Shown here piece after piece: positions 17,898 through 27,528 of a stretch of DNA of 64,000 bases. Both the position numbers and the translations under genes were made by a program. This stretch comes from Opitutus terrae PB90-1. Its GTDB lineage: Bacteria; Verrucomicrobiota; Verrucomicrobiia; Opitutales; Opitutaceae. Position 1 is the stretch's first letter; every line of letters starts with the position of its first letter. The stretch spans positions 186,001 through 250,000 of the forward strand of contig NC_010571.1 of the NCBI RefSeq assembly GCF_000019965.1, in the 5' to 3' direction. The notes under the pieces were generated by a model. That model saw nothing but the letters and a program-made list of their open reading frames with translations, had not been told where the DNA came from and searched no databases.

Positions 17898-18058
17898 AGG
17901 CTATCCGAAAACGCGCGGTTGGCAGGGCGAAGGCGTCCTCGCCGAGCCATTTTGACAGGCTCGAGGCCCCTGGGGCCTGTGGAGCGGCCGCGGCTCACCG
18001 CACGGTTCGCCCTACCCGCCGAGCCTCTCAGCAAAACTCGGTTTTCGCATAGCCTCTA
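17895..18058. mobile_element. 164-bp MITE-like element with terminal inverted repeats
   Basis: 18-base terminal inverted repeats TAGAGGCTATCCGAAAAC (17895-17912) and the complement of TAGAGGCTATGCGAAAAC (18041-18058), one mismatch. The ends begin with TA, compatible with a TA target duplication as made by IS630/Tc1-type transposases. The interior continues the symmetry loosely (GGCAGGGCGAA on the left, TTCGCCCTACC on the right), so the whole can fold into a long hairpin. It has no coding capacity. It overlaps the stop codon of the quinone oxidoreductase gene and may also act as a terminator. Confidence 0.65.
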
Positions 18059-18087
18059 GTCGCGCGCCACCACGCCCTCTTCCCACG

Positions 18088-18108
18088 ATGTAGCCTAATA
18101 GGTTACAT
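18088..18108. promoter_or_regulatory. 21-bp operator-like palindrome
   Basis: ATGTAGCCTAATAGGTTACA(T): 9 of 10 base pairs around the centre match except one pair (G/T at positions 5 and 17). It stands in a convergent gap next to the MITE-like element with no regulator or promoter nearby. It looks like a repressor half-site pair but could be a relic. Confidence 0.3.
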
Positions 18109-18159
18109 TGTGCGGAAGCGACCTCCCACGGCGTGCGGCGCCCACACAGCGTCGATCAT

Positions 18160-18963
18160 TCAGGGAAACCGGCGATCGATCAGATCTCCGAGAAAACGGA
18201 ATTCGCCGTTCTTGATCTGATCCCGCGAGAACACCACGACGCCCGAGCTGCCCGCGTACGGCGCATCTGCGCGACCCGAGGCCGCGCCTTCGACCGGCTC
18301 GGCGCGCCACTCGATTTGAAATGCGTCCGGATGCTGCGGACTGCGCGTGACGGTGAACGCTTGTTCCGCGCCGCCATAGCCGCGGAAATGCGTGTCGAAA
18401 AACGCGCCCATTTCCTCGGTGATCCGCGGGCTCGCCTCCGGGAAATCCTGCTTCAACCGCTCATAGAATAGATCGCGGAGCGCCCGGCCTTCGGACAGGA
18501 ACGGCGGCACCTGAGCCGTCAGCGTGTAGCCATCGAAGCCAGATTCGCGCAGATGCTGCGCCGCGAGCTCGGCATGGATCTCCTGGAATTCCAGAAAGTC
18601 TTCCACGAGTCGCTGCTGTTGCGCGCCGTCGAGTTGGAGCGCTGCGGCATTGGCCTCGACGACCGAGGCGGCGAGATGGTGGAGATACGCCTCGCCCGTG
18701 CCCGCCGCGGGGCGCGCTTCATTCGGATCGAGCCGATCAGGCGGCACCGCCGACTCTTGCTCCTCCGGTCCATGCGGCAGTTGCGGCTCCGGCTCCGGAG
18801 ATTCGGTCGGCTCCTTAAGCGGCGTCCATTCCTTGTGCGGAGCCTGGGGCGGCGGGGTCGCCGCCTGCTCCACCCGGCTCGGTCGAAACGACAGCACCAG
18901 CACGCCCACCGCGCCGGCGGCGAGCAACAGAAGGGCAACCAGCCGGGAGCTTGATCCTTTCAT
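18160..18963 (-). CDS. Membrane-anchored or exported protein, unknown function
   Basis: 267 residues. The N-terminus MKGSSSRLVALLLLAAGAV has a single hydrophobic segment (about 8-26), either an uncleaved anchor or a signal peptide. Residues 30-85 are Pro/Glu-rich and probably an extended linker. The rest (about 90-267) looks globular, with a helical EANAAALQLDGAQQQRLVEDFLEF and a beta-rich end. No family recognised. It lies just downstream of the 1101-residue secreted protein, 84 bases apart on the same strand, so the two are probably co-transcribed. Confidence 0.75.
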   Translation of the reverse strand: MKGSSSRLVALLLLAAGAVGVLVLSFRPSRVEQAATPPPQAPHKEWTPLKEPTESPEPEPQLPHGPEEQESAVPPDRLDPNEARPAAGTGEAYLHHLAASVVEANAAALQLDGAQQQRLVEDFLEFQEIHAELAAQHLRESGFDGYTLTAQVPPFLSEGRALRDLFYERLKQDFPEASPRITEEMGAFFDTHFRGYGGAEQAFTVTRSPQHPDAFQIEWRAEPVEGAASGRADAPYAGSSGVVVFSRDQIKNGEFRFLGDLIDRRFP

Positions 18964-19047
18964 GCGTGCGTTGTTTCCGACCGCATGCAGGCTCCGCGGT
19001 TCATCAGCGCGCGGCAAGATCGGCACCCGACGGAGTGATGCACGCAT

Positions 19048-22000
19048 TCAGGCCGAAGGCGCGAGGTAATGCGGAAACGCCCGCAAATCGAGCGTCTGTT
19101 CCTCTCCGGGAAGCAGCGCGCGGAATCGCCGGCCGGCTTCCTGCCAGCGCAGGTACGCATGCCAGCTGCCGCCATAATAATTCAGGTTTCGCCAGGTCTT
19201 TCCGCCGTCCGTGCTTTCCTGCAGCAGGTACAGTGAGTCTTCGGTCACGTTCTTGAGGCCCACCGTCACTGACAGCCCGTTCTGCGTCTGCGGCGTGGTG
19301 TTGTCGGGCGTCGCGGGCCAGTAGCAGCCGATTTCCACGGGCTTGTCGTTCAGGGCCGTGAACAGCACGTAAGGCTTGGGCTGGTTGCGCAGCCAGACAT
19401 CGAACTGGCCGCTGCGCACCAGTTGCAGGCGCGCGACGTTCCACGCGGCGCGCTCGTTCTTCACCAGCAGCGTGGGCAGCTCGCCGAGCATTGCCTCGAT
19501 CTGGTTCAACCGCTCGGCCTCACCGGCGGGATCACGCCCCGGGTGTCGCGGATCGAGTTCGGCGCGGACCGCGGCGAGTCGCTGGGCGCGCGCAGCGCGC
19601 GTCGCGCCGGCTCGCAGCCAGCGGCGCACGTCCTCGACCTGCGCCACGAGCGGCGCGACGACCGTCTGGCGCGCGCGTACCTTGCTCCAGGCCTGCTGTT
19701 CGAGCATCGACCAGAAATCCGGAGTCGCCTCGCGCCACAGCTGCAGTCGCTGAAACTCCTCGAACTTCTCCTGGAGACGGCTGTAGGCCGTTGGCACCTT
19801 CGCAGACCCTTCGAGCAGGTCGCCGCACACCGCCGATTGTTCCTGGAGAAACGCCGCCATCTCCCGCTGTGCGTCTTGGAACGCCTTCGTGTCGTCCTCG
19901 CCGTCGGCCGCCGCCGCGGTGAACAGCGGCTCGAGCCTGGCCTGAGCTCGCGCCGTCTGGTCGCGCCAAAGCGCTTCGTCGGGCAGCGGCAACTGCTGCG
20001 CGAGCGTTTCGAGTTCCTGCCGAAGAGCCGCCAGCTGCCGCGCTCGCTCGCGGCGGCGCTCGACGATGCGCTCACCTTTTTGCAGCAGCGTCCGGGCTTG
20101 AGGAAGCAGGTTCGAGTTGCGGATAGCGTCGATCTGCAGGGTGAACGTGCCGACCTCGCCATCCCAATCCCGCGGGTTGAAATAGATCGTGTGGCCTTCA
20201 TTGGTCTCGACTTCGCGCACCGTGGCGACGACCTCGTTGTAGCGCGCATGCCGCGGGATCAGCTGATCGCCTGCCTGCAGCAACGCCGGGAGGTCCGTCT
20301 CGAGTTTTTTCAGCAGCTCGCGCATCTGCGCCAACTCACCGTCCAACGCAGCGGCCGACGCCGTGGCCAATCGACCGGCCGTCACCCAGCTCGCCAGCTG
20401 CTCAAACCCGCTGCTCACCGGGTACAGTTTCTGCCGGATTTCGTTCATCGCCCGGCCCAGCTCGTCGTCCGCCGCCCGGAGTTCCTGACCGATCGCGTTG
20501 TAGCGCTGCTGCGCTTCCTGAAAAAGTTCGTCCGTGGCTTTGGTCTCCTCCTGCAGGGTGCTCCGCATGGCGCGTTCCGTCGCATCGCGTGCCTGCTCGG
20601 CGGCGGTGATCCTCGGCTGGTACCGATCGCGGATCGCGCGCTGCTGCTCCACGGTGAGCTGGGGCTGTCGCAACTCGGCATTCAGTTGTTCCTGCAGCAC
20701 GCGCGCCGTCGCCAGGTAGCCGTTCACCGCCTGATAGGTGCTGCGCCAGTAATCCTGCAGCGCTTCCGCCGCCCGGCCGATCGCTTCACGCTGCGCGCCT
20801 TGCCGCTGTCGAACGGCCTCGGTCGCCTGACCGACCGCGGCGCGAAACACCGCCGGATCCGGTTTCGCCGGCGACTGCTCGACGGCACGTTGCACCGGAA
20901 TGGTCAGTGACTCCGGCCCGCTGATCTTCACCGGCCCGTGGGTGAAGACGTAAAGCTCCTGCTGGCAGTCGACCAGGTAGAGCCCGTGTTCCAGCCGCAT
21001 CCTGCCCTGTCCATTTTTTAACTCGGCGCTGTTGCCGCCAGGATTGCGCGCGAGTTCGCGCAGGTCCGCCGCAGAGCCCACGGGCAATCGCCGGAACGTC
21101 ACGGACGATATCCGCTCGGCGCCCTCGCCCGTGAGCATCACCGGGAACTCACTCCACGCCGAAGTGAGCAGCGCGGTCTTTGCGACGTAGCTCAATTGCC
21201 CCGGCTTCGCCTCGCGGCGCCACGCCCCAGCCGGGTTGCTCCAGGCAAGCTCGAATACGTTCGTGCCATAGCTGGCCGGCGGCTGCGTGTCCGTCGGACG
21301 GTAGAGCCGGATTTTCAGGCTGCGCGGCAGCTTGCGGTCGGCGCCGAGCGCCGCCTTGAGCGGGAACTGCAGCCGGTTGCGCTCCGCGATCGGAGCCTTG
21401 GCCAGCACGCGTACCTCGCTGACCGGGCTGTAGAACTCCACCGCGACATCCACGGACGCACCGGCCGGCGGCGCGTTGAGCCCTTTCTCGAGCAAAGCGA
21501 AATCGACCGTCACGACCGTGTTCTGCAATTCCTCGGTCAGCCGCCGCAGAGCGACCCAGGCAGCGGCCTCGGCCTTGTCGCGCTCCCGCTCGGCCCAGGT
21601 TTGCAGGAACGGCAGTAAGTTCTCCTTCAGGTAGCGGTTGCGGAAAGTCGCCTGGTGGTCCGGGTCCTGAGTCTTCAGCGCGCTGAAACCGCGGATGCCA
21701 TGGGTCTCCGGATCCTCCCAAAACGAGTCGAGCGATGCCACCACGGCCTCGAAACCGCGGCGCGTGCCATCGCCTTCGGTGATGAGTCGCACGTAGTCGC
21801 CCAGCCGGCCGTGCCGGCGTACTTGATACTGGTAGTATGCATACCAGTAGTCGTCGCTGATCTGCTGCAGCGCGGCTTCGCCAAAGCTGTTCAGCGCAAA
21901 GTCGATCAGGCCCACGCCGGCGGCCGAGGTCGCCAGCGCATCGCCCATCTTGCTCATTCGATACTTCAGAAAATCCTTCAGCGCGTTGAGCACCGCCGCA

Positions 22001-22353
22001 TCGTACTTCCCTTCGGTGGCACTTTTGAGGCAGTTGTAGACCGAGCACGCGATGCCGAATCGTTCGAGGCCGTTGCCGACTGTTTTCCAGGCCGGCCAGA
22101 GTTGCTCCGCTTGGTTTAATGTCAGCGCGGCGACCGCATCGCCACCCAGCCCGCTGTACTTGTTCACGAACTGGATACTCGGATCCGCCTGGCTCTTCCA
22201 CCAGCCGACCTCGCCCCGCGCGATCATCTGCTCGAGCTCGCGCACGGCCTCGGTGGCGGCTTCGTCAGGGCTCGCGGTAACGGGAACATCAGCCGCATGG
22301 CCGATGGCGCAGACAAACCCGACCCAGCAAACTCCGGCAAAGAGCGTCTTCAT
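19048..22353 (-). CDS. Large secreted coiled-coil protein, unknown function
   Basis: 1101 residues. The start is the ATG of MKTLFAGVCWVGFVCAIGHA, a signal peptide cleaved near AHA-AD. Residues 30-270 are helical and Trp/Tyr-rich; about 330-540 look beta-rich; about 560-960 are long charged helices rich in Gln, Glu and Arg (for example LLQKGERIVERRRERARQLAALRQELE), a probable coiled-coil region; the last 100 residues include ESTDGGKTWRNLNYYGGSW, resembling a carbohydrate- or BNR-like strand. No known family is recognised. It forms a likely two-gene unit with the following anchored protein. An envelope-structural role is only a guess. Confidence 0.8.
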   Translation of the reverse strand: MKTLFAGVCWVGFVCAIGHAADVPVTASPDEAATEAVRELEQMIARGEVGWWKSQADPSIQFVNKYSGLGGDAVAALTLNQAEQLWPAWKTVGNGLERFGIACSVYNCLKSATEGKYDAAVLNALKDFLKYRMSKMGDALATSAAGVGLIDFALNSFGEAALQQISDDYWYAYYQYQVRRHGRLGDYVRLITEGDGTRRGFEAVVASLDSFWEDPETHGIRGFSALKTQDPDHQATFRNRYLKENLLPFLQTWAERERDKAEAAAWVALRRLTEELQNTVVTVDFALLEKGLNAPPAGASVDVAVEFYSPVSEVRVLAKAPIAERNRLQFPLKAALGADRKLPRSLKIRLYRPTDTQPPASYGTNVFELAWSNPAGAWRREAKPGQLSYVAKTALLTSAWSEFPVMLTGEGAERISSVTFRRLPVGSAADLRELARNPGGNSAELKNGQGRMRLEHGLYLVDCQQELYVFTHGPVKISGPESLTIPVQRAVEQSPAKPDPAVFRAAVGQATEAVRQRQGAQREAIGRAAEALQDYWRSTYQAVNGYLATARVLQEQLNAELRQPQLTVEQQRAIRDRYQPRITAAEQARDATERAMRSTLQEETKATDELFQEAQQRYNAIGQELRAADDELGRAMNEIRQKLYPVSSGFEQLASWVTAGRLATASAAALDGELAQMRELLKKLETDLPALLQAGDQLIPRHARYNEVVATVREVETNEGHTIYFNPRDWDGEVGTFTLQIDAIRNSNLLPQARTLLQKGERIVERRRERARQLAALRQELETLAQQLPLPDEALWRDQTARAQARLEPLFTAAAADGEDDTKAFQDAQREMAAFLQEQSAVCGDLLEGSAKVPTAYSRLQEKFEEFQRLQLWREATPDFWSMLEQQAWSKVRARQTVVAPLVAQVEDVRRWLRAGATRAARAQRLAAVRAELDPRHPGRDPAGEAERLNQIEAMLGELPTLLVKNERAAWNVARLQLVRSGQFDVWLRNQPKPYVLFTALNDKPVEIGCYWPATPDNTTPQTQNGLSVTVGLKNVTEDSLYLLQESTDGGKTWRNLNYYGGSWHAYLRWQEAGRRFRALLPGEEQTLDLRAFPHYLAPSA

Positions 22354-22625
22354 GGCGGAAAGTGCCGCGCGCCACGGCGCGCTGCAGATGAGTCTGGCGT
22401 CGCGGGCAACCGAGACAACTCCCGAAATTCCAGCCACATAACACCTCTTCTTGCAGACTCCTAGCACCTCCGCCTCATCGGCGACTGATCCGATTGGGTC
22501 CAGCCTGTCCAAACCTCCACGAGCGCCCAAACGGCCGTAATGTCCCGGCCTGTGCACTACCGCACGCGCGCGGCGCGGCGCGCCCGAATCGTCGGCTGGA
22601 CCTTTCGACCAAAGGATGTCTACTC

Positions 22626-25199
22626 GTGCTCACTGTGATTCAACGTGGCCCGCTTCCTTCGACGCCTGCCACGCTGAAAATCCTTTCCAGCCCCATCGTT
22701 CGCCAGCGTTCTTCTTCGCCGACTATGCCGGTTCGCAGCGCCACGCTTTCGCCTCATTCGCTGCCCATCGGTGGCGGCGGCGCGCAGGCGGATGACGAGC
22801 ACGGCACGCACCGGCTGATTCAGGTCGACCCGAACTGGCGAATTGAAACGATCCACCCGGACGTGCTCGCGATGTTTGCCATCGCCGACCGCACGATGGC
22901 CGAATTGGAGGGCACGGTACTATGGGACGCGTTCCCCGGCTGGATCGGTACGGCCGCGGAACGGAAACTGCGGACCGCGATGCACCGGCGCACGCCTGAC
23001 GATTTCGAACTCCATTATCCTGCTTCCGGGATGTCGATCGATGTCCGGTTGCGCCCGGCCGATACGTCTCTCGCCATCCAGCTCCGCGATACCACGCCGG
23101 CCCGGGCTCCGGGCGAAAGCATGGCGCGCTCCCGCGATCGCGCCGAGGCGCCGCAGATCACGGATACCCTCCCGGTTCCGGTCGCCAACCTGGCCTGCGC
23201 ATTTGATCGTGCGGGGCGATTGACCCACGCCAGCGTGGCGCTGCTCGATCGCTGGAAGGTGCGGTTGCCCGAGGCGAAGGGCCGGACCGTGCTCGAACTC
23301 AACTATCCGCCGGCGCTCGGCGAGCGATTGCATCGACAGATCCAGCGGGTGATCGCCACAGGTGAGCCGGTCACCGATCAGGTCACCTACCCCGTTCCCG
23401 GCGGGCGCACCGAGTCGCACGAACACATCTTCAGTCCGCTGCTGGGCGAGGACGGCACCGTGCACGGGGTCGCGGGCGCGATCCGGATTGTGGCAGGCCC
23501 GCCCACCGTCGCACCCAAACCCGTCGCACCGCGCATCGACGGCGAAGTGCAACGGGCCAAAGTGCTGGGCGAACTCGCCGCCGACGTTTTCGCCGCCGAC
23601 CCCGGCCGGCTCCCGCTCACGGCGCTGTTCGAGCGCATCGGCACCGCCATCGGCGCGGAATGCCATTTCCATCACACCGTCGTCGAGGGTCGCTCCTGGC
23701 TGCGGCTGGAGTGCAGCGCCGGCCTCGAGCCCGAACTGCTCGGCGCACTCAACGAGCTGCCTTTTGGACGCGAGCTGCCTGGGTTGGTGGCGCAGCATCG
23801 GCGGCCGATGATCCTGCACGATCTGCAGAAGAATCCCACGCTCGAGGGCGCGGCGTTGCGTGACCTCCAGCTTGACGCCTGTGCAGGTCACCCGCTGCTC
23901 GCCGGTGACCGACTGCTGGGCACCCTGCTTTTCGGCACGCGCTGGCGGCCACGTTTCACCGAAGACGAGCTGCATTTCCTCCAATCAGCCGCGGCGCTGG
24001 TAGCCGCGCGGTTGTCCGGCGAAAGCGCCGCCGCACAAGCTGAGCAAAAAGCGGAGCCCGCCGCACGGGCCGCCGTGCTGAAAGAGGAGTTCCTCAACGC
24101 CGTCGTACAGGAGTTGCGCGTGCCGCTCGAATCCACGCTGCTCCAGATCCGCGCCCTCGCGGGGCAGGCCGGTGTGCCCGAGCACCTTCGGTTCGAGCTC
24201 GAGGCGATCGCGCGCAATCTCACGACCGAATCGCGGCTCGTGAACGACCTGCTCGACCTCACGCGGATCGCGCGCGGCGAGCTTTCGATCGAGCACAATT
24301 TCGTCAACCTGCACGCGGTGCTCCGCGACGCCCTCGGCTCCGTGAAGCCGGAGCTGGCCGAACACGGCATCGTCCTGGCGATGAACGTCCCCGACGTCGC
24401 GCCCCAGGTGCGTGGCGACGCGGTGCGACTACAGCAGGTGTTTTGGAATCTGCTCAAGCGCGCCATCCGCTCGAGTCCGCGGGGCGGTATCGTCTCAGTC
24501 CGGCTGAGTCTCACGCCGTCCCTGCACGCGGCAGTAACGATCACTGACAGCGGACACCCGCTGCCACCCGAGCAAACGCAGCGCGCCCTCGAGCCGTGGT
24601 CGCTCGCCGCCACCGAGGCGGACGAAGCGGGCGCCGGCGGGCCGCGGGGCTTCGGCATGGCGACGGTGCGCAAGATCGTCGAGCTGCACTCCGGCCGGAT
24701 CCACGTGGGTCCGCCGAAGACCGACGGTGGCACGTCGTTCACGGTGGAATTGCCCTTGGCGCCGGAGACCGGCCGCGCGGGAAAAGAGCCCGACGCGGCG
24801 CGCGGCCGGCCGGCGAAGCGCACGCCGGCTCACACGCAGCAGCGAAAAATTCTGCTCGTGGAGGATCAGCCGGATACGCGCGAGGCGCTTCTCGTGCTGC
24901 TACGGCAGTGGAAGCACGAGGTGATTGTCGCGACCAGCGTGCGCGAGGCGCGCGGGCTCGCCCGCATGCATCCGTTCGATCTGGTGATCAGCGCGGTGAG
25001 TTTGTCCGATGGCAGCGGCTATGAATTGATGGCCGGCCTTCGGCTCGATCACGGCCTGAGCGGAATCGCGCTCGTCGGCAACGGCACCGAGCAGGATTCC
25101 GCGTTGGGGCGTAGCGCAGGCTTCGCCGCCCGGCTGGCCAAGCCCGTCAGCATCGAAGCGCTGGAGAAAGCGCTCGCCGCGGTGCTGCCGACGAATTGA
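22626..25199 (+). CDS. Hybrid sensor kinase-like protein with degenerate phospho-acceptors
   Basis: 857 residues from a GTG that has AGGA nine bases upstream. Order: PAS-like fold (about 60-155), second PAS (180-290), GAF (315-465), DHp-like helices (485-545), HATPase-like domain (590-715), receiver-like domain (740-855). Key residues are lost: the H-box reads VVQELRVPL with Gln (codon 24108-24110) instead of His; the N box reads NLLKRAI with Arg instead of the Mg-binding Asn; G1 reads TDSGHPL without its second Gly; the receiver reads DLVISAVSL with Ala (codon 24993-24995) instead of Asp. The receiver Lys (RLAKPV) is kept. It probably works as a sensor scaffold without phosphotransfer. Confidence 0.85.
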   Translation: MLTVIQRGPLPSTPATLKILSSPIVRQRSSSPTMPVRSATLSPHSLPIGGGGAQADDEHGTHRLIQVDPNWRIETIHPDVLAMFAIADRTMAELEGTVLWDAFPGWIGTAAERKLRTAMHRRTPDDFELHYPASGMSIDVRLRPADTSLAIQLRDTTPARAPGESMARSRDRAEAPQITDTLPVPVANLACAFDRAGRLTHASVALLDRWKVRLPEAKGRTVLELNYPPALGERLHRQIQRVIATGEPVTDQVTYPVPGGRTESHEHIFSPLLGEDGTVHGVAGAIRIVAGPPTVAPKPVAPRIDGEVQRAKVLGELAADVFAADPGRLPLTALFERIGTAIGAECHFHHTVVEGRSWLRLECSAGLEPELLGALNELPFGRELPGLVAQHRRPMILHDLQKNPTLEGAALRDLQLDACAGHPLLAGDRLLGTLLFGTRWRPRFTEDELHFLQSAAALVAARLSGESAAAQAEQKAEPAARAAVLKEEFLNAVVQELRVPLESTLLQIRALAGQAGVPEHLRFELEAIARNLTTESRLVNDLLDLTRIARGELSIEHNFVNLHAVLRDALGSVKPELAEHGIVLAMNVPDVAPQVRGDAVRLQQVFWNLLKRAIRSSPRGGIVSVRLSLTPSLHAAVTITDSGHPLPPEQTQRALEPWSLAATEADEAGAGGPRGFGMATVRKIVELHSGRIHVGPPKTDGGTSFTVELPLAPETGRAGKEPDAARGRPAKRTPAHTQQRKILLVEDQPDTREALLVLLRQWKHEVIVATSVREARGLARMHPFDLVISAVSLSDGSGYELMAGLRLDHGLSGIALVGNGTEQDSALGRSAGFAARLAKPVSIEALEKALAAVLPTN

Positions 25200-25243
25200 G
25201 CGGTGAGCCTGGCGCCCTGGTTGCGGGGGGGGAGAAAACCGCC

Positions 25244-26170
25244 TCAGACCCGCGGGCGAAAATACTCGATCGTCCGCTTCAGTCCGTCCTCGAGCGCAAC
25301 CTTGGGCTCCCACTTCAAGAGCTGCCGCGCGAGCGTGATGTCCGGTTGCCGCTGTTTCGGATCGTCGGCCGGCAACGGCAGGTGGACGATCTTCGATTTC
25401 CCGCCGACGAGCTTGAGCGTGAGCTCAGCCAGCTCGAGCATCGTGAACTCCCCGGGATTCCCGAGGTTCATCGGGCCCACCGTCTCGGTCTGGGCCATGA
25501 ACCGCACGAACCCCTCGATCAAATCGTCGACGTAGCAGAACGAGCGCGTCTGCGAGCCGTCGCCATAGATCGTGAGATCCTCGCCCCGCAGCGCCTGCAC
25601 GATGAAGTTCGAGACGACGCGGCCGTCGGCCTCATACATTCGCGGGCCGTAGGTGTTGAAGATGCGGACGACGCGGATATCGACCTTGTTCTCGCGGTGA
25701 TAGTCGAAGAAGAGCGTCTCGGCGCAGCGCTTGCCTTCATCGTAGCACGAGCGCTTGCCGATCGGGTTCACATTGCCCCAGTAGCTTTCCGGCTGCGGAT
25801 GCACCGAGGGATCGCCGTAAACCTCGCTGGTGCTCGCCTGAAACACCCGCGCCTTCACGCGCTTCGCCAGCCCGAGCGAGTTGATTGCGCCCATCACCGA
25901 CGTCTTGGTCGTCTTGATGGGATTGTATTGGTAGTGAGGAGGCGAGGCCGGACAAGCGAGGTTATAGATCTGGTCGACCTCGAACTTGAACGGGTCGATC
26001 ACGTCGTGCCGGACAAACTCGAACCGCGGGTGCGGCAGCAAGTGCTGAAGATTCGCTTTGCGGCCGGTGAACAGATTATCGATCGCCACCACGTCGTGGC
26101 CGTCGGCCACCAGCCGATCACAAAGATGGGAACCGAGAAAACCGGCGCCGCCGGTGACGAGGATGCGCAT
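25244..26170 (-). CDS. UDP-glucuronate decarboxylase (UDP-xylose synthase), SDR family
   Basis: 308-residue extended short-chain dehydrogenase that converts UDP-glucuronate to UDP-xylose, supplying cell-surface polysaccharide synthesis. The NAD motif [11 protein letters not shown] is at the N-terminus. [35 protein letters not shown] and the catalytic YDEGK are hallmark segments of UDP-xylose synthases, as is [16 protein letters not shown]. The length equals that of soluble bacterial UXS. It is convergent with the hybrid kinase-like gene (44 bases) and 75 bases downstream of the tRNA-guanine transglycosylase gene. Confidence 0.93.
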   Translation of the reverse strand: MRILVTGGAGFLGSHLCDRLVADGHDVVAIDNLFTGRKANLQHLLPHPRFEFVRHDVIDPFKFEVDQIYNLACPASPPHYQYNPIKTTKTSVMGAINSLGLAKRVKARVFQASTSEVYGDPSVHPQPESYWGNVNPIGKRSCYDEGKRCAETLFFDYHRENKVDIRVVRIFNTYGPRMYEADGRVVSNFIVQALRGEDLTIYGDGSQTRSFCYVDDLIEGFVRFMAQTETVGPMNLGNPGEFTMLELAELTLKLVGGKSKIVHLPLPADDPKQRQPDITLARQLLKWEPKVALEDGLKRTIEYFRPRV

Positions 26171-26245
26171 AGGTGCGCCGGAGAGACTTGCGAAACGGCG
26201 TTTGGTTCGCGAGGAAAAGTTCGGTCACCCGTGGAACCGCCGCGG

Positions 26246-27391
26246 CTACCCCGCCACCCGGGCGGCGGCGCCGGCTTCGTAGCGTTCGATCCAGCTGCGA
26301 TGCCAGGATCCGTAGTCGCCGCTCTCGAGATGCGCCCGGGCCTGCGCCATCAGATCGAGGTAGAAATGCAGGTTGTGCAGCGTCAGGAGCGTACAGCTGA
26401 TGATCTCGCCGGCGAGCGTCACGTGCCGCAGATACGCCCGCGAAAACCCACTGGTGTAGTTCGCCAAGCCTTCGACGATCGGCCGCGGATCGGTGCGGTA
26501 TTTCTCGTTCCGCAGGTTCATCGGCCCATCCGGCGTGAACGCCAGCCCGTTGCGCGCCACGCGCGTCGGCAGCACGCAATCGAACATGTCCACGCCGAGC
26601 GCGATCATCTTCAGCATCTGCGGCGGCGTCCCGAGCCCCATGGTGTAGCGCGGCTTGTTCGCCGGCAAAAACGGTGTGGTCGCCGCCACCTGTTTCAACA
26701 TTTCCGGCTCCGGCTCACCCACGCTGACCCCGCCCACCGCGTAACCGGGGAAATCCAGCGCGCTGAGCGCCTCCGCGGCTTCGCGCCGGAGATCGTCGAA
26801 GGTCGAGCCCTGCGCAATCGCGAACACGTGATGCCCCGCCGCCAGAAAGCCGCTCTCGGTGGCGATCTGCTTGCACTGCAGCGCCCAGCGCTGGCTGCGC
26901 GCCACCGCACGGGCGCACGCGTCCCGCTCGCAGGGCCAGGGCGGACACTCGTCGAGCACCATCGCGATGTCGCTCCCGAGGTTCTGCTGGATCCGCATCA
27001 CCTCGCGCGGGCCGAGGAAGAGCTTCGCTCCATCAAGGTGCGACTGAAACGCCACGCCGTCGTCGCGGATGTCCCGCAGCTTCGCCAACGAGAACACCTG
27101 AAACCCGCCGCTATCAGTGAGGATCGGCCCGTCCCAGCCCATGAACCGGTGCAGCCCGCCGAGATCGCGGATCAACTCACTGCCCGGCCGCAGGTTCAGA
27201 TGGTAGGTATTGCCCAGGATGATCTGCGCCCCGATCTCGTGCAAATGGGCCGGGGTGATCGATTTGACGGTGCCCTGTGTCCCGACCGGCATGAAGATGG
27301 GCGTCTCGACGACCCCGTGCCGGGTCTGCAGCCGGCCCCGGCGAGCCTGCGTGGCGGTGTCGGTCTTAAGCAGTTGGAAAGGCGTGCCCAT
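26246..27391 (-). CDS. tgt: Queuine/preQ1 tRNA-ribosyltransferase, zinc cysteines absent
   Basis: 381 residues, exchanging guanine 34 of GUN-anticodon tRNAs for preQ1. The catalytic Asp residues are present in [10 protein letters not shown] (D93) and MFDCVLPTR (D271), with GGVSVGEP and DECPPWP for base binding. The structural zinc site is altered: bacterial TGT normally has CxCxxC before SRAYLRH, but here residues 309-314 read LANYTS, so all three Cys are missing, while the fourth ligand His (H339 in [10 protein letters not shown]) remains. The DNA (26450-26467) shows no frameshift. It may be a zinc-free active TGT or a paralogue with other specificity. It is 138 bases divergent from trpG/pabA. 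Confidence 0.88.
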   Translation of the reverse strand: MGTPFQLLKTDTATQARRGRLQTRHGVVETPIFMPVGTQGTVKSITPAHLHEIGAQIILGNTYHLNLRPGSELIRDLGGLHRFMGWDGPILTDSGGFQVFSLAKLRDIRDDGVAFQSHLDGAKLFLGPREVMRIQQNLGSDIAMVLDECPPWPCERDACARAVARSQRWALQCKQIATESGFLAAGHHVFAIAQGSTFDDLRREAAEALSALDFPGYAVGGVSVGEPEPEMLKQVAATTPFLPANKPRYTMGLGTPPQMLKMIALGVDMFDCVLPTRVARNGLAFTPDGPMNLRNEKYRTDPRPIVEGLANYTSGFSRAYLRHVTLAGEIISCTLLTLHNLHFYLDLMAQARAHLESGDYGSWHRSWIERYEAGAAARVAG

Positions 27392-27528
27392 GCGCTCTGG
27401 TCCGGCGGTCTATGCACGCGGGCCGCGACATCCGCAAGCAAAGCCGACGGTCCGCTGTGCTGGCCCGGCGCAGCGTGAGACCTCCCCGGCACTTGACCCT
27501 CCCCCGTTTCGATGGGTTACTGTGCCCG

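Noticed and set aside
22616-22700. ATG at 22616 as the start of the hybrid kinase
   Set aside because: It is in a different frame that closes soon; the GTG at 22626 is in frame and has AGGA nine bases upstream.
25196-27478. A 760-codon open frame opposite UXS and tgt
   Set aside because: It is the antisense shadow of two well-supported genes in GC-rich DNA and its translation is Arg/His-rich with no motif.
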